Assembly: GCF_000307105.1 (NCBI RefSeq)
Contig: NC_018645.1
Span: forward strand, 3,663,501 to 3,727,500
Source of the DNA: Desulfobacula toluolica Tol2
Lineage (GTDB): Bacteria > Desulfobacterota > Desulfobacteria > Desulfobacterales > Desulfobacteraceae
Direction of reading: 5' to 3'
DNA length: 64,000 nt
Part shown: positions 35,810 through 45,388 of the stretch, one piece after another
Layout of the letters: each line of letters begins with the position of its first letter
Position numbering within the stretch: the first letter of the stretch is position 1
Notes under the pieces: generated by a model
What the model was told of the DNA's origin: nothing
The model's database searches: none
Seen by the model: only the letters and a program-made list of their open reading frames with translations
Made by a program: the position numbers and the translations under genes

Positions 35810-37681
35810 TTGAAAAAATCAGATATTTATCCATTTTCAGTGCTTTCAAATCAGGAACAAACCAAACTGTATTCTGCTTTTTCCTATGAAAAACTCAAAA
35901 AAGGCACTGTCCTTTTTGTACAGGATATCACAAAGGTGGAAAAACTTTATATCCTCTCCAAAGGCCTTGCCCAATATTATTATGCACTCAACCATACAAA
36001 CATACTGACCGGAGAATTACGGCCCGGAAACAATTTTGGCGGCATTTCAATTTTATTGAATGATGCAATTGCCATCAGGTCTTTAAATGTTCTTGAAGAT
36101 TCTGTTTTTTTAACCCTTAAGGCGGATATTTTCCTGGCCGCCTGCAAAACAAATTCAAAGTTTCAAGATTATTTTACCAATGAATTTGGAAAATGCATGT
36201 TGAACAAATCCTTTGCCGGAATCATTGCAAGACAGATCAACGACAAGGAGTTCAACCTGCCCTTTTTCAATCAGCCCATACGGTCTATTTTTAAGCCAAA
36301 TATTTCCACATGTCCCATGGAAACAAGCATTGAAAGCGCTGCCCTTAAAATGAGCCAAAATAATACCAGTGCCATGCTGATAAAAAAAAACAAGCACACC
36401 ATTCATGGCATTGTAACTGATGCGGATCTTAAAAACAAAGGCATTGCAAAAAACCTGGATCTGTCTGAACCTGTTTCAACCATCATGTCCTCCCCCCTTG
36501 TTTCAATTTCAGCGGACTGCCAGGTTTTTGAAGCATTTTTATCCATGGTTGAACATGACAAGCGGCACCTGGTTGTTCGTGGTCAATCCGGTGATATTAC
36601 CGGTATCATCAGTGAAAAAGACCTTATTTATGCCCAGTCGCAATCCACGCATCTGCTGATAAAAACCGTTCAATCGGCCAGCACCATACGGGAAATTGAA
36701 AACATTCATTCAAAGCTTGAAAACATGCTGGTTGACCCAATCAAGAACGGAGCCAACCCCGAATATATAACACGGCTGATCACTGCGTTTTCAGATGCCA
36801 TCATTGATAAAATAATTGTCTTCTCGCTTGAAAAAATGGGGCCTGCGCCTTGTAAATTTACCTTCTTAACCATGGGGTCTGAGGGCCGTGAAGAACAAAC
36901 CCTGATATCCGACCAGGACAACGCCATTGTTTATGAAGATACAGACGATCCAAAAACGGCAAAAAACTATTTTGACGGCCTGGCAAATTTGATCTGCGAC
37001 CAGCTGGATATGGCGGGATACCGGTTCTGTGAAGGCAATAACATGGCAAAAAATCCGAAATGGTGCCAACCCCTGTCTCGTTGGAAAAACTATTTTAACA
37101 CCTGGATTAAAACCTCAAATCCGGAAAATTTGCTTCATTCCAGCATATTTTTTGATTTCAGGGGAACCTGGGGGGATCTGACCATAGCGGAAGACTTGAA
37201 ACACTATCTTCTGGATGCAATTGCAGGCTGGTCAGGTTTTTTACGCAACCTTACGGAAAACACACTTTATTTCAAACCACCCATCAATTTTTTCGGCAAA
37301 CTTGTGGTAGAAACCCAGGGGGCTCAAAAAGGGTCTCTGGATTTAAAACTTGCCATGCTTCCGATCATTGATTTTACACGGGTGTATGCCCTGAAAAACG
37401 GAATTTCTCACCCCAACACCCTTACAAGACTGTTCAGACTCTATACAAAACATGCATTAACAGACAAAGAGTACAAAGATATTGTAAGGGCCTATAATTA
37501 TATGATGCAATTAAGATTCTTAAGACAGATCACCACCATCATGGATGAAAAAAAAAGCCCGGATAATTATATTAACCCCCACAACCTTTCAGCCATAGAC
37601 CGGACTCTGTTAAAAGAAATTTTTAAACTGACCGACAATCTTCAACAAAAACTGGGAATTGAATTCACAGGGGTCGCTTGA
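35810..37681 (+). CDS. cNMP/CBS/nucleotidyltransferase (DUF294) signalling protein
   Basis: A 623-residue protein starting from TTG behind an AAAAAGGA box. Residues 1-140 form a cyclic-nucleotide-binding-like domain (LRPGNNFGGISILLND). About 165-295 is a CBS pair (GIVTDADLKNKGIA; GIISEKDLIYA). About 350-375 is a GlnD-like nucleotidyltransferase motif, MGSEGREEQTLISDQDNAIVY, with both catalytic Asp in S-D-Q-D. DUF294_C follows. It resembles an adenine-nucleotide-sensing nucleotidyltransferase and is commonly linked to acetate permease genes. Its protein target is unknown. Confidence 0.87.
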   Translation: MKKSDIYPFSVLSNQEQTKLYSAFSYEKLKKGTVLFVQDITKVEKLYILSKGLAQYYYALNHTNILTGELRPGNNFGGISILLNDAIAIRSLNVLEDSVFLTLKADIFLAACKTNSKFQDYFTNEFGKCMLNKSFAGIIARQINDKEFNLPFFNQPIRSIFKPNISTCPMETSIESAALKMSQNNTSAMLIKKNKHTIHGIVTDADLKNKGIAKNLDLSEPVSTIMSSPLVSISADCQVFEAFLSMVEHDKRHLVVRGQSGDITGIISEKDLIYAQSQSTHLLIKTVQSASTIREIENIHSKLENMLVDPIKNGANPEYITRLITAFSDAIIDKIIVFSLEKMGPAPCKFTFLTMGSEGREEQTLISDQDNAIVYEDTDDPKTAKNYFDGLANLICDQLDMAGYRFCEGNNMAKNPKWCQPLSRWKNYFNTWIKTSNPENLLHSSIFFDFRGTWGDLTIAEDLKHYLLDAIAGWSGFLRNLTENTLYFKPPINFFGKLVVETQGAQKGSLDLKLAMLPIIDFTRVYALKNGISHPNTLTRLFRLYTKHALTDKEYKDIVRAYNYMMQLRFLRQITTIMDEKKSPDNYINPHNLSAIDRTLLKEIFKLTDNLQQKLGIEFTGVA

Positions 37682-37761
37682 CCACGAATTGATAAAAACC
37701 ATTTAAAGACTATTGCTTAAATTTATTTTAAAACAAACTTTTTTCGTTGAAAACGTAAGGG

Positions 37762-38133
37762 TTAAAGCCTGAATTCTTCCTTGCAATGGTCACAAAAAGA
37801 AGTGGATAGCATTTGCCGGCAGTGAATGCACTTATCCATTAAAAACCGATCCTTTCCCTGCATTTGGTCGCAATTCGGACAATGCCAGTTTTTACGGGTT
37901 GAAACAAGTTTGTAGCAATTCGGGCATTTAATGGGGAATTTTCTGAAAATCAAATAGAAAATTCCTGCGCAAATAAAAAAAGGCCCCATTAATTTAAATT
38001 GAAGTGTGGAAGCAAACTGGTCAAATTCCGCTGAACTGGAAAGAATAACATACAGCAAAAATGCAATGGTGGTAATCGCCAGAAATTTAAATCGAAAATG
38101 AAAAAAAACACTTTTTAATGGTTTTTCATCCAT
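37762..38133 (-). CDS. membrane protein with C-terminal zinc ribbons
   Basis: A 123-residue protein. Two membrane helices (about 16-34 and 48-64) are followed by eight cysteines in C-x2-C pairs (CPNC, CPNC, CIHC, CDHC), forming two zinc-ribbon-like knuckles on the same side. I do not recognise a named family. It starts 25 bases before the DUF748 gene in the opposite direction of coordinates, that is, downstream of it on the minus strand, and is likely in one operon with it. Confidence 0.7.
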   Translation of the reverse strand: MDEKPLKSVFFHFRFKFLAITTIAFLLYVILSSSAEFDQFASTLQFKLMGPFFICAGIFYLIFRKFPIKCPNCYKLVSTRKNWHCPNCDQMQGKDRFLMDKCIHCRQMLSTSFCDHCKEEFRL

Positions 38134-38157
38134 AAATTTTAAGCTCCTTGTTTTTTT

Positions 38158-41100
38158 TTATTTTAATAAAAACTTCACTTCACTTGTTCTGTCAGTGTTT
38201 GAGCTTTTATTTTCCATTGGTTCCAGCAGAAAAATCCTCTGTTTTTCCACCTTACCTGTTGAGAGCAGATATGCCTTTATATTTTCTGACCGGTTCATGG
38301 ATAGAAGTCTTAAATCATCTTTTCCGACATTGATATTTGTCATCAACAACTTGGTTTTTTCCTCAATACCAATTTCTTTTTCATTACCGGCCTCATCCCT
38401 TGGTTTAGGAAATTGCGCTACAGCATAGGCCATATCAATATAGTACTGCAAATCTTCTTTTAAGATCACCACATCTTTTAATGTTCCTGTATCACTTCCT
38501 GAAGCTGACAACTCTTTTATTTTCTCAGCCTTGATCAAATCTTCAAAGCCTTTTTTTCTTAAAACTTCAGCATCCCGGATGTTGTCATAAATTCCCTGAA
38601 TTTCCAGGTTTATGGATGTTTTTTCCTGTAAGATCTGCGCCAGTTTATCCAGTTTTTCATAATCAGACGGGTTGATTGCTGAATCACCATATTCAAATTC
38701 AACAAACCCCAGATCCTCCCCGCCGCCAAACATGGCACCTATTATTGAAAAAGGTGACGTCACCACTTTTAAAATCAGGTTTGAAATCATTTTCAAAACA
38801 ATGGAACCTATTTTAAATTCAGGGTCATCCAATTGGCCTGAAACCGGCAGATCAAGGTTAATCCGGCCGTCCCTGTTTTTTAACAGGGAAATGGCAAGTC
38901 CGACAGGCAATGATGTGGCATCCTTGCTTTCCACACGTTCGCCCAGAAAAAAATTATCAAATTGAACCCGATTTTCTGATTTAAGGGTACTCCCGTCAAT
39001 GGTATATTCAAGATCTAAAATAAGTTTTCCTTTTTCGATTTTGTACCCCAGATACCTGGATGAATATGGAGTAAAATTTACCAGTTCAATATCCTTAAAA
39101 GAGATATTGATGTCTGCAAATTTTTTTGCAGCCAGTGGATTTATGGTCCCTGCAATATCAAGAGGTGAAGAGTTCCCATGAAGCCCTTTCAGTGAAAGCT
39201 TTGCCCGGGATTGTTCGTCTGATGAAAGGCCGGTGACAGATCCTGCAATCTGTTTCATGCCTGCTGTGAAATTGGGTTGGGTCAGATAATCTGAAAAACT
39301 GATATCCCCTCCCTGCAGCGTGATACTGTCTACGCGAATCTGTGGTGTTTCAGATGCTGCTGTTTTCTGTTTATTTTCCTGCTTGCTTTCCTGTTTGCTT
39401 GTTTGGCCTTTCCCGTGATCTTCTGGTGTGTCCTGCTTGAAAATTGTATTCAAGTTAATTTCACCGGCATTACTGACAATAATCCGGGAATAAAAATCAG
39501 TCAGTGAAATATCTTTTACAGTGACCTTAACCGGGAATAACGACACATCAAGTCCTGAAAAATATAATGAGTTGCATTTAAAAAAATCCGTTGCTGTCTG
39601 TTTATCAAGACAGATAAAGTTGGTCAGGGATGTTTCTCCGGCAAACGTAATGTTATTATTGCGGGTTCCGCTCATATCCAGATCAAGAGTTCCTTTTGTG
39701 TTCAGATGTCCGTCTGTGACAAGAACTCTTACAAAATTTGTAAAATAAGGCTGTAAGGATTTGATATCAATTTTTTTTAAATTCACATCAAGCCCTGCAC
39801 TTAACATTGATGGAACAGCATTGCCCTTGATACTGATCCGCCCTTCCCTGCCCCAGTCCATTTGAACCGCAACAAGGCCCTTTTGTTCACCCTGAGTTTT
39901 AAGATCCGCAGCATTGATGGAGATATTGGAAAGATCAATTTTTACAGGATCAGTGTTGGTCAGATCATTGAACTGTACGGCAAATCCGGTTGCATCAAAA
40001 GAGTTCATTGTGACATCCCACAAGGACTCTTTTTCCCCGGATGATACAGCAGTTGTTTTACCGGCAGTGTTTGCCGGTTGCCGTGATTCCTGAACAGGCA
40101 TGACACTTTTGATAATGTTGATTTGTCCGTCTTTATCCCTTTTCAACAGGATGTTTCCATTTCGGGCGGTAATCGTTCCGGTATCAATTTTTTTATTGCC
40201 CACATCAATGACTGCCCCTTTGATCTTGAATTCCGGAATATTGATCATCTCTTCTTTGGACTGTTGATCAGAAAATACCAGGGATTGCATCGAAAACTCA
40301 GGGGTGTTGATCGTCATATTCAAGGTGTTGCTTTTTTGTGATACCTTTGCCCCTGCCAGAAGATTCATTGTACATTTAACAGCTGTTTCAGTGGAAAAAT
40401 CCTGAAAAGACACTGCAGCATCTTTGATTTCAAAGTCTTCCAGGTTGAGACTGAAAAAATTGTGCCCGGCGTTTGCAGTTTTCTTGTCTTCTTTTTTCTC
40501 TTCTTTAAGATTCTCGTTATCTTTTGAAAGATAGTCTAACAAATTTATTTTACCGGTCTTATCCCGGTTTACATTCAATTGCGGGGTGGCCATTAAAATT
40601 TTTGAAATATTTAATTGATTTGCCAAAACATCTGACGGTGAAATATCAATCGTCAATAACGGGATTTTAATTATTTCCTCTTCAACACCCCCATTTACAA
40701 TCGCGTTTAATGCATTGATGGTTCCCTGAACCACGAGCGAATTTTTTGAATCTGCTTTGCTATAGGCAGCATGAAAATCCAGGTTAAGATCCAGGTTAAG
40801 ATCCATTTTTTTCAACCGGATATTTTCAGGCATTGACAGATAGGAAAGATAGTGAATCAAATCAATATCCAATGTCCTGATGTCCACCTGCGTGGCAAGG
40901 TCTTCTGCAAATGGCGTTGATTCAACATGAATATCAGTTTTTGACTGGTTTAAGGTAAAACCAATATCCAGTTTTGATTTTTCATGCCTGTTTTTTTGTC
41001 TGCTGCTTAACAAAGGAAGGGACAAAGAAAAGTTCTCCATAAGATGAGAGACATCATTTGCCTTATCCTTGAACCGGATTTCACCCTGAACAATATTGAC

Positions 41101-41610
41101 ATTTTTTAAAACAAAATTGATTAGTTCCCCTGCACTCTTCTGATCGTCATTTTTATCTTTATTCTTATCCTTTTCCTTTGAAAGCGTTTCATCTTGTTTG
41201 CCGGAATTTAAAAGATCTGAGAAATTAAACGAGCCGTCTTGGTTTTGAACAATACTCACATAGGGACTTTCCAAAGAAATATCAGATATGCCAAGGGTAA
41301 AGGCAAACAGGGAAAAAAAGCTTAAATCAGCTGATATTTTGTCTGCGGAAAAAAAAACGTCTTTGTTGTTTTCTGTTGCAGCTTTATTTTTTTCTTTCAC
41401 AATCAGGACATCAATTGTCGATGTAAAAGTATAAGGATTGATAAAAATCTTTTCAATAAAGACCTCCCTGTTCAGCAAAGTGCTTAATTTGTTCATCAGG
41501 ATATTCTTTCCAACAATTGGCAACAAAAAGAATCCAACCAGGGTATACAGCAAAATAACGGCAACCGGAATTAAACTTGTTTTTCTTAAAAATAAAGCTT
41601 TCATTGTCAT
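38158..41610 (-). CDS. DUF748 (AsmA/TamB-like) envelope protein
   Basis: An 1150-residue protein with one N-terminal anchor (about 12-32) and a large periplasmic part. Repeated AsmA-type strands (IDIGFTLNQSKTDIHVESTP; IKMDLNLDLNLDFHAAY-like pattern) and the DUF748 core with SSRYLGYKIEKGKLILDLEY near residue 855 are clear. The tail has an OmpA-like YEKLDKLAQILQE stretch. Members are thought to bridge inner and outer membranes in lipid transport or envelope maintenance. Two Lys/Asp/Glu-rich linkers (near residues 150 and 375) are low complexity. Confidence 0.88.
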   Translation of the reverse strand: MTMKALFLRKTSLIPVAVILLYTLVGFFLLPIVGKNILMNKLSTLLNREVFIEKIFINPYTFTSTIDVLIVKEKNKAATENNKDVFFSADKISADLSFFSLFAFTLGISDISLESPYVSIVQNQDGSFNFSDLLNSGKQDETLSKEKDKNKDKNDDQKSAGELINFVLKNVNIVQGEIRFKDKANDVSHLMENFSLSLPLLSSRQKNRHEKSKLDIGFTLNQSKTDIHVESTPFAEDLATQVDIRTLDIDLIHYLSYLSMPENIRLKKMDLNLDLNLDFHAAYSKADSKNSLVVQGTINALNAIVNGGVEEEIIKIPLLTIDISPSDVLANQLNISKILMATPQLNVNRDKTGKINLLDYLSKDNENLKEEKKEDKKTANAGHNFFSLNLEDFEIKDAAVSFQDFSTETAVKCTMNLLAGAKVSQKSNTLNMTINTPEFSMQSLVFSDQQSKEEMINIPEFKIKGAVIDVGNKKIDTGTITARNGNILLKRDKDGQINIIKSVMPVQESRQPANTAGKTTAVSSGEKESLWDVTMNSFDATGFAVQFNDLTNTDPVKIDLSNISINAADLKTQGEQKGLVAVQMDWGREGRISIKGNAVPSMLSAGLDVNLKKIDIKSLQPYFTNFVRVLVTDGHLNTKGTLDLDMSGTRNNNITFAGETSLTNFICLDKQTATDFFKCNSLYFSGLDVSLFPVKVTVKDISLTDFYSRIIVSNAGEINLNTIFKQDTPEDHGKGQTSKQESKQENKQKTAASETPQIRVDSITLQGGDISFSDYLTQPNFTAGMKQIAGSVTGLSSDEQSRAKLSLKGLHGNSSPLDIAGTINPLAAKKFADINISFKDIELVNFTPYSSRYLGYKIEKGKLILDLEYTIDGSTLKSENRVQFDNFFLGERVESKDATSLPVGLAISLLKNRDGRINLDLPVSGQLDDPEFKIGSIVLKMISNLILKVVTSPFSIIGAMFGGGEDLGFVEFEYGDSAINPSDYEKLDKLAQILQEKTSINLEIQGIYDNIRDAEVLRKKGFEDLIKAEKIKELSASGSDTGTLKDVVILKEDLQYYIDMAYAVAQFPKPRDEAGNEKEIGIEEKTKLLMTNINVGKDDLRLLSMNRSENIKAYLLSTGKVEKQRIFLLEPMENKSSNTDRTSEVKFLLK

Positions 41611-41629
41611 ATCTTATACATTCCTTCTG

Positions 41630-43462
41630 CTAAATAATTCCAAAAAGCGGTCCGCCTTTTTTCCCCATGGATTTTACCTTTTCAGCAACCTTTGGATCGG
41701 ACACCAATGGATCGGCATGAAAGGGTTTGATTCTGGCATCTATGATCAAGGGAGGGGTGCAGCCCCAATGTTTAAACAAAGTTTTCTCATTCACACCATA
41801 AATATCATGAGAAGGGTTTGATCGTAAAAAAGTCACCCATAAAAAATTTGAAAATGATTTTGCTACAAAACCTGCATCATCTGCAACCACAAACAAAGGA
41901 AGCGATTCAAGCCCTGTTTGAGTCTGCAAATGCTTTTTCAACTGATTTATCTGTACTTTTCCTTGTGAATAAGTTTTAAATGCAGGGCCTTCAAGTACCA
42001 CCATGCCAGGTGCGACAATTTTCGGATGAAAAAATTCGTTTGGCAAAGAAAAAGATTGGGGAAAATCAAATCCCAAGGTTCGTTTTTTTTCACCGGCTGC
42101 AGCAATCACAAGTTTTGATCCATGGTTGATGTCCCGGGTGGAATAATCAAGAGTATCCATGGTTGTTTTTGTAAAAAAATGCAAATCAGATTCAAAATCA
42201 ATATGTTCAAGCATATGAATAAAAAAAGCTTTTTCATCGGTCACATCCAGATCAGGATTGTCTTCATGGGCACAGATCAACAAATATTTTGCCAGTGACA
42301 ACTGACCTGTTCCCATTACTCTTGCAGCATGGGTTAACAATTCTCTTGGCATCCTTTTTTCATAAGGAACATACCGCTCATGAGCTTTTACAAGAAGAAG
42401 GGGATGAACGCCTGCGTCATCCACGGCATTCACGGCGGTAACCCCGGGAATGCTGTCCTGAATTGCGGATCGTGTTATTTTGTGGATCAATCTTCCGAAA
42501 TTGGAATCTTCCTGGGGCGGTCGTCCCACCACTGTAAACGGAAAAATGGCGCCAGGTCTGTGGTAAACTGATTCTACCTTTAAATACGGGTAGTCGTGTG
42601 CCAGAGAATAATAACCCAAATGATCGCCAAAGGGGCCTTCTTTTTTTGTTTTTGCCGGGACAAGGATTCCTGTTATGCAAAAATCCGCATCTGCTGAAAT
42701 AAAATGCCGGTCTTTATTTGCATAGCGAAAATTTCTCCCGGACAGTGCCCCTGCAAAGGCGATTTCAGGAATTCCTTCCGGAAGCGGCATGACAGCGGCA
42801 AGGGTATGGGCAGGCGGCCCGCCGATAAAGATACTGACCCGTAAAGCCTGATTTTTCTCAAGAGCTTTTTGGTGATGGTTGCCGATCCCCCGGTGCAATT
42901 GATAATGAAGACCGATCTCTTTGCCCGGATCATAGTCATTTCCGGAAATTTGAATTCTGTACATGCCCAGATTTGAAGTGAAAACAGACGGCTTTGCCGG
43001 ATCTTTTGAAAAAACCTGGGGCAACAGGATAAAGGCACCGCCATCCTCAGGCCAGCACTTGATCATGGGAAGATCCCTGATATCACATTTGTTTTCCAGC
43101 ACCTTGGGGTTGGATGTCTTTACAGGTAATGCGTGTAAGAGTGCGGGCAGGGCTTTTGATGTTTTCCTCAAAGATCGAACCGCCAATCCCGGATCTGATT
43201 TGATATCCACAAGGGCCTTGACAGATGCAAGCTGGGGTTCAAAAATTTTCAGGGTTCTTTCCCAGGTGCCGAACAGGTTTGAGACTGCGGGGAATTTAGT
43301 GTTCATCACATTGGCAAACAATATGGCCGGGCCATTGGTATCAAACACCTGTCTTGTGATTTCAGCCATTTCAAGGTTTGGATCAACCGGCTGCCGGATC
43401 GTTACCAGTTCCCCCTGTTTTTCCAAAAAATTGACACACTGCCGGAGGCTTGAAAATTTCAT
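41630..43462 (-). CDS. UbiD-family decarboxylase
   Basis: A 610-residue UbiD-superfamily enzyme that uses prenylated FMN to decarboxylate aromatic or unsaturated acids. Motifs include GMYRIQISGNDYDPG-like substrate site, LHYQLHRGIGNHH, EIAFAGAL and KKEGPFGDHLGYYS (prFMN/metal and catalytic Glu region). The length above 600 matches menaquinone-pathway (MqnP-associated) decarboxylases of Desulfobacterota rather than 490-residue UbiD. No ubiX partner is nearby. The substrate is unproven; a role in futalosine-pathway menaquinone synthesis is a plausible guess. Confidence 0.85.
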   Translation of the reverse strand: MKFSSLRQCVNFLEKQGELVTIRQPVDPNLEMAEITRQVFDTNGPAILFANVMNTKFPAVSNLFGTWERTLKIFEPQLASVKALVDIKSDPGLAVRSLRKTSKALPALLHALPVKTSNPKVLENKCDIRDLPMIKCWPEDGGAFILLPQVFSKDPAKPSVFTSNLGMYRIQISGNDYDPGKEIGLHYQLHRGIGNHHQKALEKNQALRVSIFIGGPPAHTLAAVMPLPEGIPEIAFAGALSGRNFRYANKDRHFISADADFCITGILVPAKTKKEGPFGDHLGYYSLAHDYPYLKVESVYHRPGAIFPFTVVGRPPQEDSNFGRLIHKITRSAIQDSIPGVTAVNAVDDAGVHPLLLVKAHERYVPYEKRMPRELLTHAARVMGTGQLSLAKYLLICAHEDNPDLDVTDEKAFFIHMLEHIDFESDLHFFTKTTMDTLDYSTRDINHGSKLVIAAAGEKKRTLGFDFPQSFSLPNEFFHPKIVAPGMVVLEGPAFKTYSQGKVQINQLKKHLQTQTGLESLPLFVVADDAGFVAKSFSNFLWVTFLRSNPSHDIYGVNEKTLFKHWGCTPPLIIDARIKPFHADPLVSDPKVAEKVKSMGKKGGPLFGII

Positions 43463-43487
43463 GATTTAATTTCTTCCCCAGGCAGTT

Positions 43488-43521
43488 TAATTAACAGCTT
43501 GATTAACAGTCTGATTAACAA
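43488..43521. repeat. short tandem repeat, about three 12-base units
   Basis: TTAACAG-CTTGA, TTAACAG-TCTGA, TTAACA. It lies between the ubiD-like and M48 genes. No function is evident. Confidence 0.5.
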
Positions 43522-43526
43522 TTTTA

Positions 43527-44873
43527 TTATTTGACATAGCCCCATTCTTTCAGACGATTATAGGCGTACTTGGAATATTGATTGGGCTGATAATTAATCA
43601 GTTTCAAATAGGTCTGATAATGATGGGCTGCCGGAGACCTGTCACCTTTTTTATCCAGGCAATACCCTTTATAAAAAGCCATTTGCGGGTTACCCGGCAA
43701 CAGGCCGTCACACTTGCTGAAATTTTGATAAGCTGCCCCATATTGTTTAAGCTCGGTATTGGCCATACCGGCAACATAGTGACCCTGGACTTCCGACGGA
43801 TACAATTTTTTTGCAGCATCTGCATAGGACAAGGCCTGGGCAGGTTTTTTCATGATCATCAGGCATTTGGACATTAACACATGGGCTGTATAATCCTCTT
43901 TCAGAGCATACAAGGAGTTTTTAAAAGCAGTCTGAGCTTTGTCATACTCTTTTTTTGCCAGATGCTTTTCTCCTTGCTGCAAAAGTTCTATGCCTTGTTT
44001 TTTAGCACGCAGGGAAGCTGTATGATCCATATATCTTTCACGGTTCAACAAATAATTTTTTGAATACCGATAAATCCCTTGTTCCCTTTGAATTGCGGAA
44101 TTTAACCGTTCCGAACTCATTGGATGGGTTGAAAAAAGTATCTGGGCGGAATTTGATTTTTCCCTGTTCATGGAATTGAGCATCTGCATAAGCTCTACAA
44201 ATCCTTTGGAGGAATAGCCCGCCTTAACCATATATTCGTTGCCAAGAGAATCAGCTTCCCTTTCGTTATCCCGGCTGTACTTGGACAAAAGCAATCCCTG
44301 GCTCAGCATGCCAAGCTGTTGTGTTAATTCGCCAAGGCCAGAGCTTTGAGTGCCTGCGGCAATGGAGACACCGCTCACGAGAAGAGAAGAAAGTTGCCCT
44401 TTGGAGATCTGTTCCGCTGTGTGCCTTGCATTGACATGGCCAAGTTCATGGCCAAGCAAAGCTGCAAGTTGGGCCTCATTGTCAAGTTTCAATAAAATTC
44501 CCCGGGTAACGGCAATGGAGCCGCCGGGAAATGCATATGCATTAATATAAGTTGCATTCACACAATTAAAATTATAAGGCATTCCTGGCCTGTGGACATT
44601 AGGCAACAAGGCCTTGCCCACATCAGAAACATACCGGTTGAGTTCAGCATCCTTTGTAATGCCGTAATCCGAAGAAAACTGAAAAGGTGACTGCTGTTTG
44701 TCAATTCCGATCTCCTGTTGCTGGGAAACCATCATCAATTGTTTTTTTCCTGTAACAGGATCAACAGCACACCCGGTAAAACATGCAGCACCTGCAACAG
44801 ATGCAGACATAAATGCTGAATATTTTAGAAACTGCCTTCTTGAAATTTGATTGTTTTTAATTGATTGATTCAT
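43527..44873 (-). CDS. M48-family metalloprotease with TPR, Tat lipoprotein
   Basis: A 448-residue BepA/LoiP-like protease. N-terminal SRRQFLKYS is a twin-arginine signal, and AACFTGC ends in a lipobox Cys, so it should be exported folded and lipid-anchored. The zinc site is HELGHVNARH (about 142-151), with the third ligand in NEREADSLG. The last 170 residues look like TPR repeats. Family members clear misfolded outer-membrane proteins in the periplasm. Tat export of an M48 lipoprotein is less common than Sec. Confidence 0.88.
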   Translation of the reverse strand: MNQSIKNNQISRRQFLKYSAFMSASVAGAACFTGCAVDPVTGKKQLMMVSQQQEIGIDKQQSPFQFSSDYGITKDAELNRYVSDVGKALLPNVHRPGMPYNFNCVNATYINAYAFPGGSIAVTRGILLKLDNEAQLAALLGHELGHVNARHTAEQISKGQLSSLLVSGVSIAAGTQSSGLGELTQQLGMLSQGLLLSKYSRDNEREADSLGNEYMVKAGYSSKGFVELMQMLNSMNREKSNSAQILFSTHPMSSERLNSAIQREQGIYRYSKNYLLNRERYMDHTASLRAKKQGIELLQQGEKHLAKKEYDKAQTAFKNSLYALKEDYTAHVLMSKCLMIMKKPAQALSYADAAKKLYPSEVQGHYVAGMANTELKQYGAAYQNFSKCDGLLPGNPQMAFYKGYCLDKKGDRSPAAHHYQTYLKLINYQPNQYSKYAYNRLKEWGYVK

Positions 44874-44956
44874 TTTTCTATTTCCCTGTCTGGTAGGTTC
44901 TTTTTTACTGTATGAAATGGTTTATAACCTTTTGAAATCAGGGCTCTTTTGTTTTT

Positions 44957-44990
44957 TTATTGTGACAGCTTGACCTGCCATGGCCGTTAG
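44957..44990 (+). repeat. dispersed CTGCCATGGC repeat, copy C
   Basis: TTATTGTGACAGCTTGACCT then GCCATGGCCGTTAG. The stop codon of the neighbouring small membrane gene (44987-44989) is inside the repeat. Confidence 0.65.
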
Positions 44991-45265
44991 TGATCCTTAA
45001 CAAACAAACTGATAATCAAAAAAACAACGCCAAGCCCAAATAAAAAACAAAAAAACGGTAAATCATAAATCAGGAAATCCAGGTTTTTTTGTATAAAATC
45101 ACTGCCTATTAGCGTTATAACGGTTTCAGACGTATCATTTCCGATTATTTTTGATAGAGTCAAATCAACCCAGAAATTTTTAGATTCCATAAAGCCGGAA
45201 ACAGTACTGAAAATACCCATAACAAATCCTGCCGCTAATGAAAAAATTCCTAATTTAGTAAACAT
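44987..45265 (-). CDS. small two-helix membrane protein
   Basis: A 92-residue protein with hydrophobic helices at about 5-24 and 68-88 and a short hydrophilic loop containing TLSKIIGNDTSETVITLIG. No family is recognised. The stop codon falls in a copy of the dispersed repeat. It is separate from murJ, which diverges from it on the other strand. Confidence 0.6.
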   Translation of the reverse strand: MFTKLGIFSLAAGFVMGIFSTVSGFMESKNFWVDLTLSKIIGNDTSETVITLIGSDFIQKNLDFLIYDLPFFCFLFGLGVVFLIISLFVKDH

Positions 45266-45388
45266 TTTCTATAGTCCCTTAGTCCTGATTTATAAAAAAA
45301 ACTTTTTAAATGATGCACCAATATATTCTGCAAGCTTTGTCCAAGTCAAACTATTTTCCCCCACAAGGCTTTTATTTACCAACCCTTT

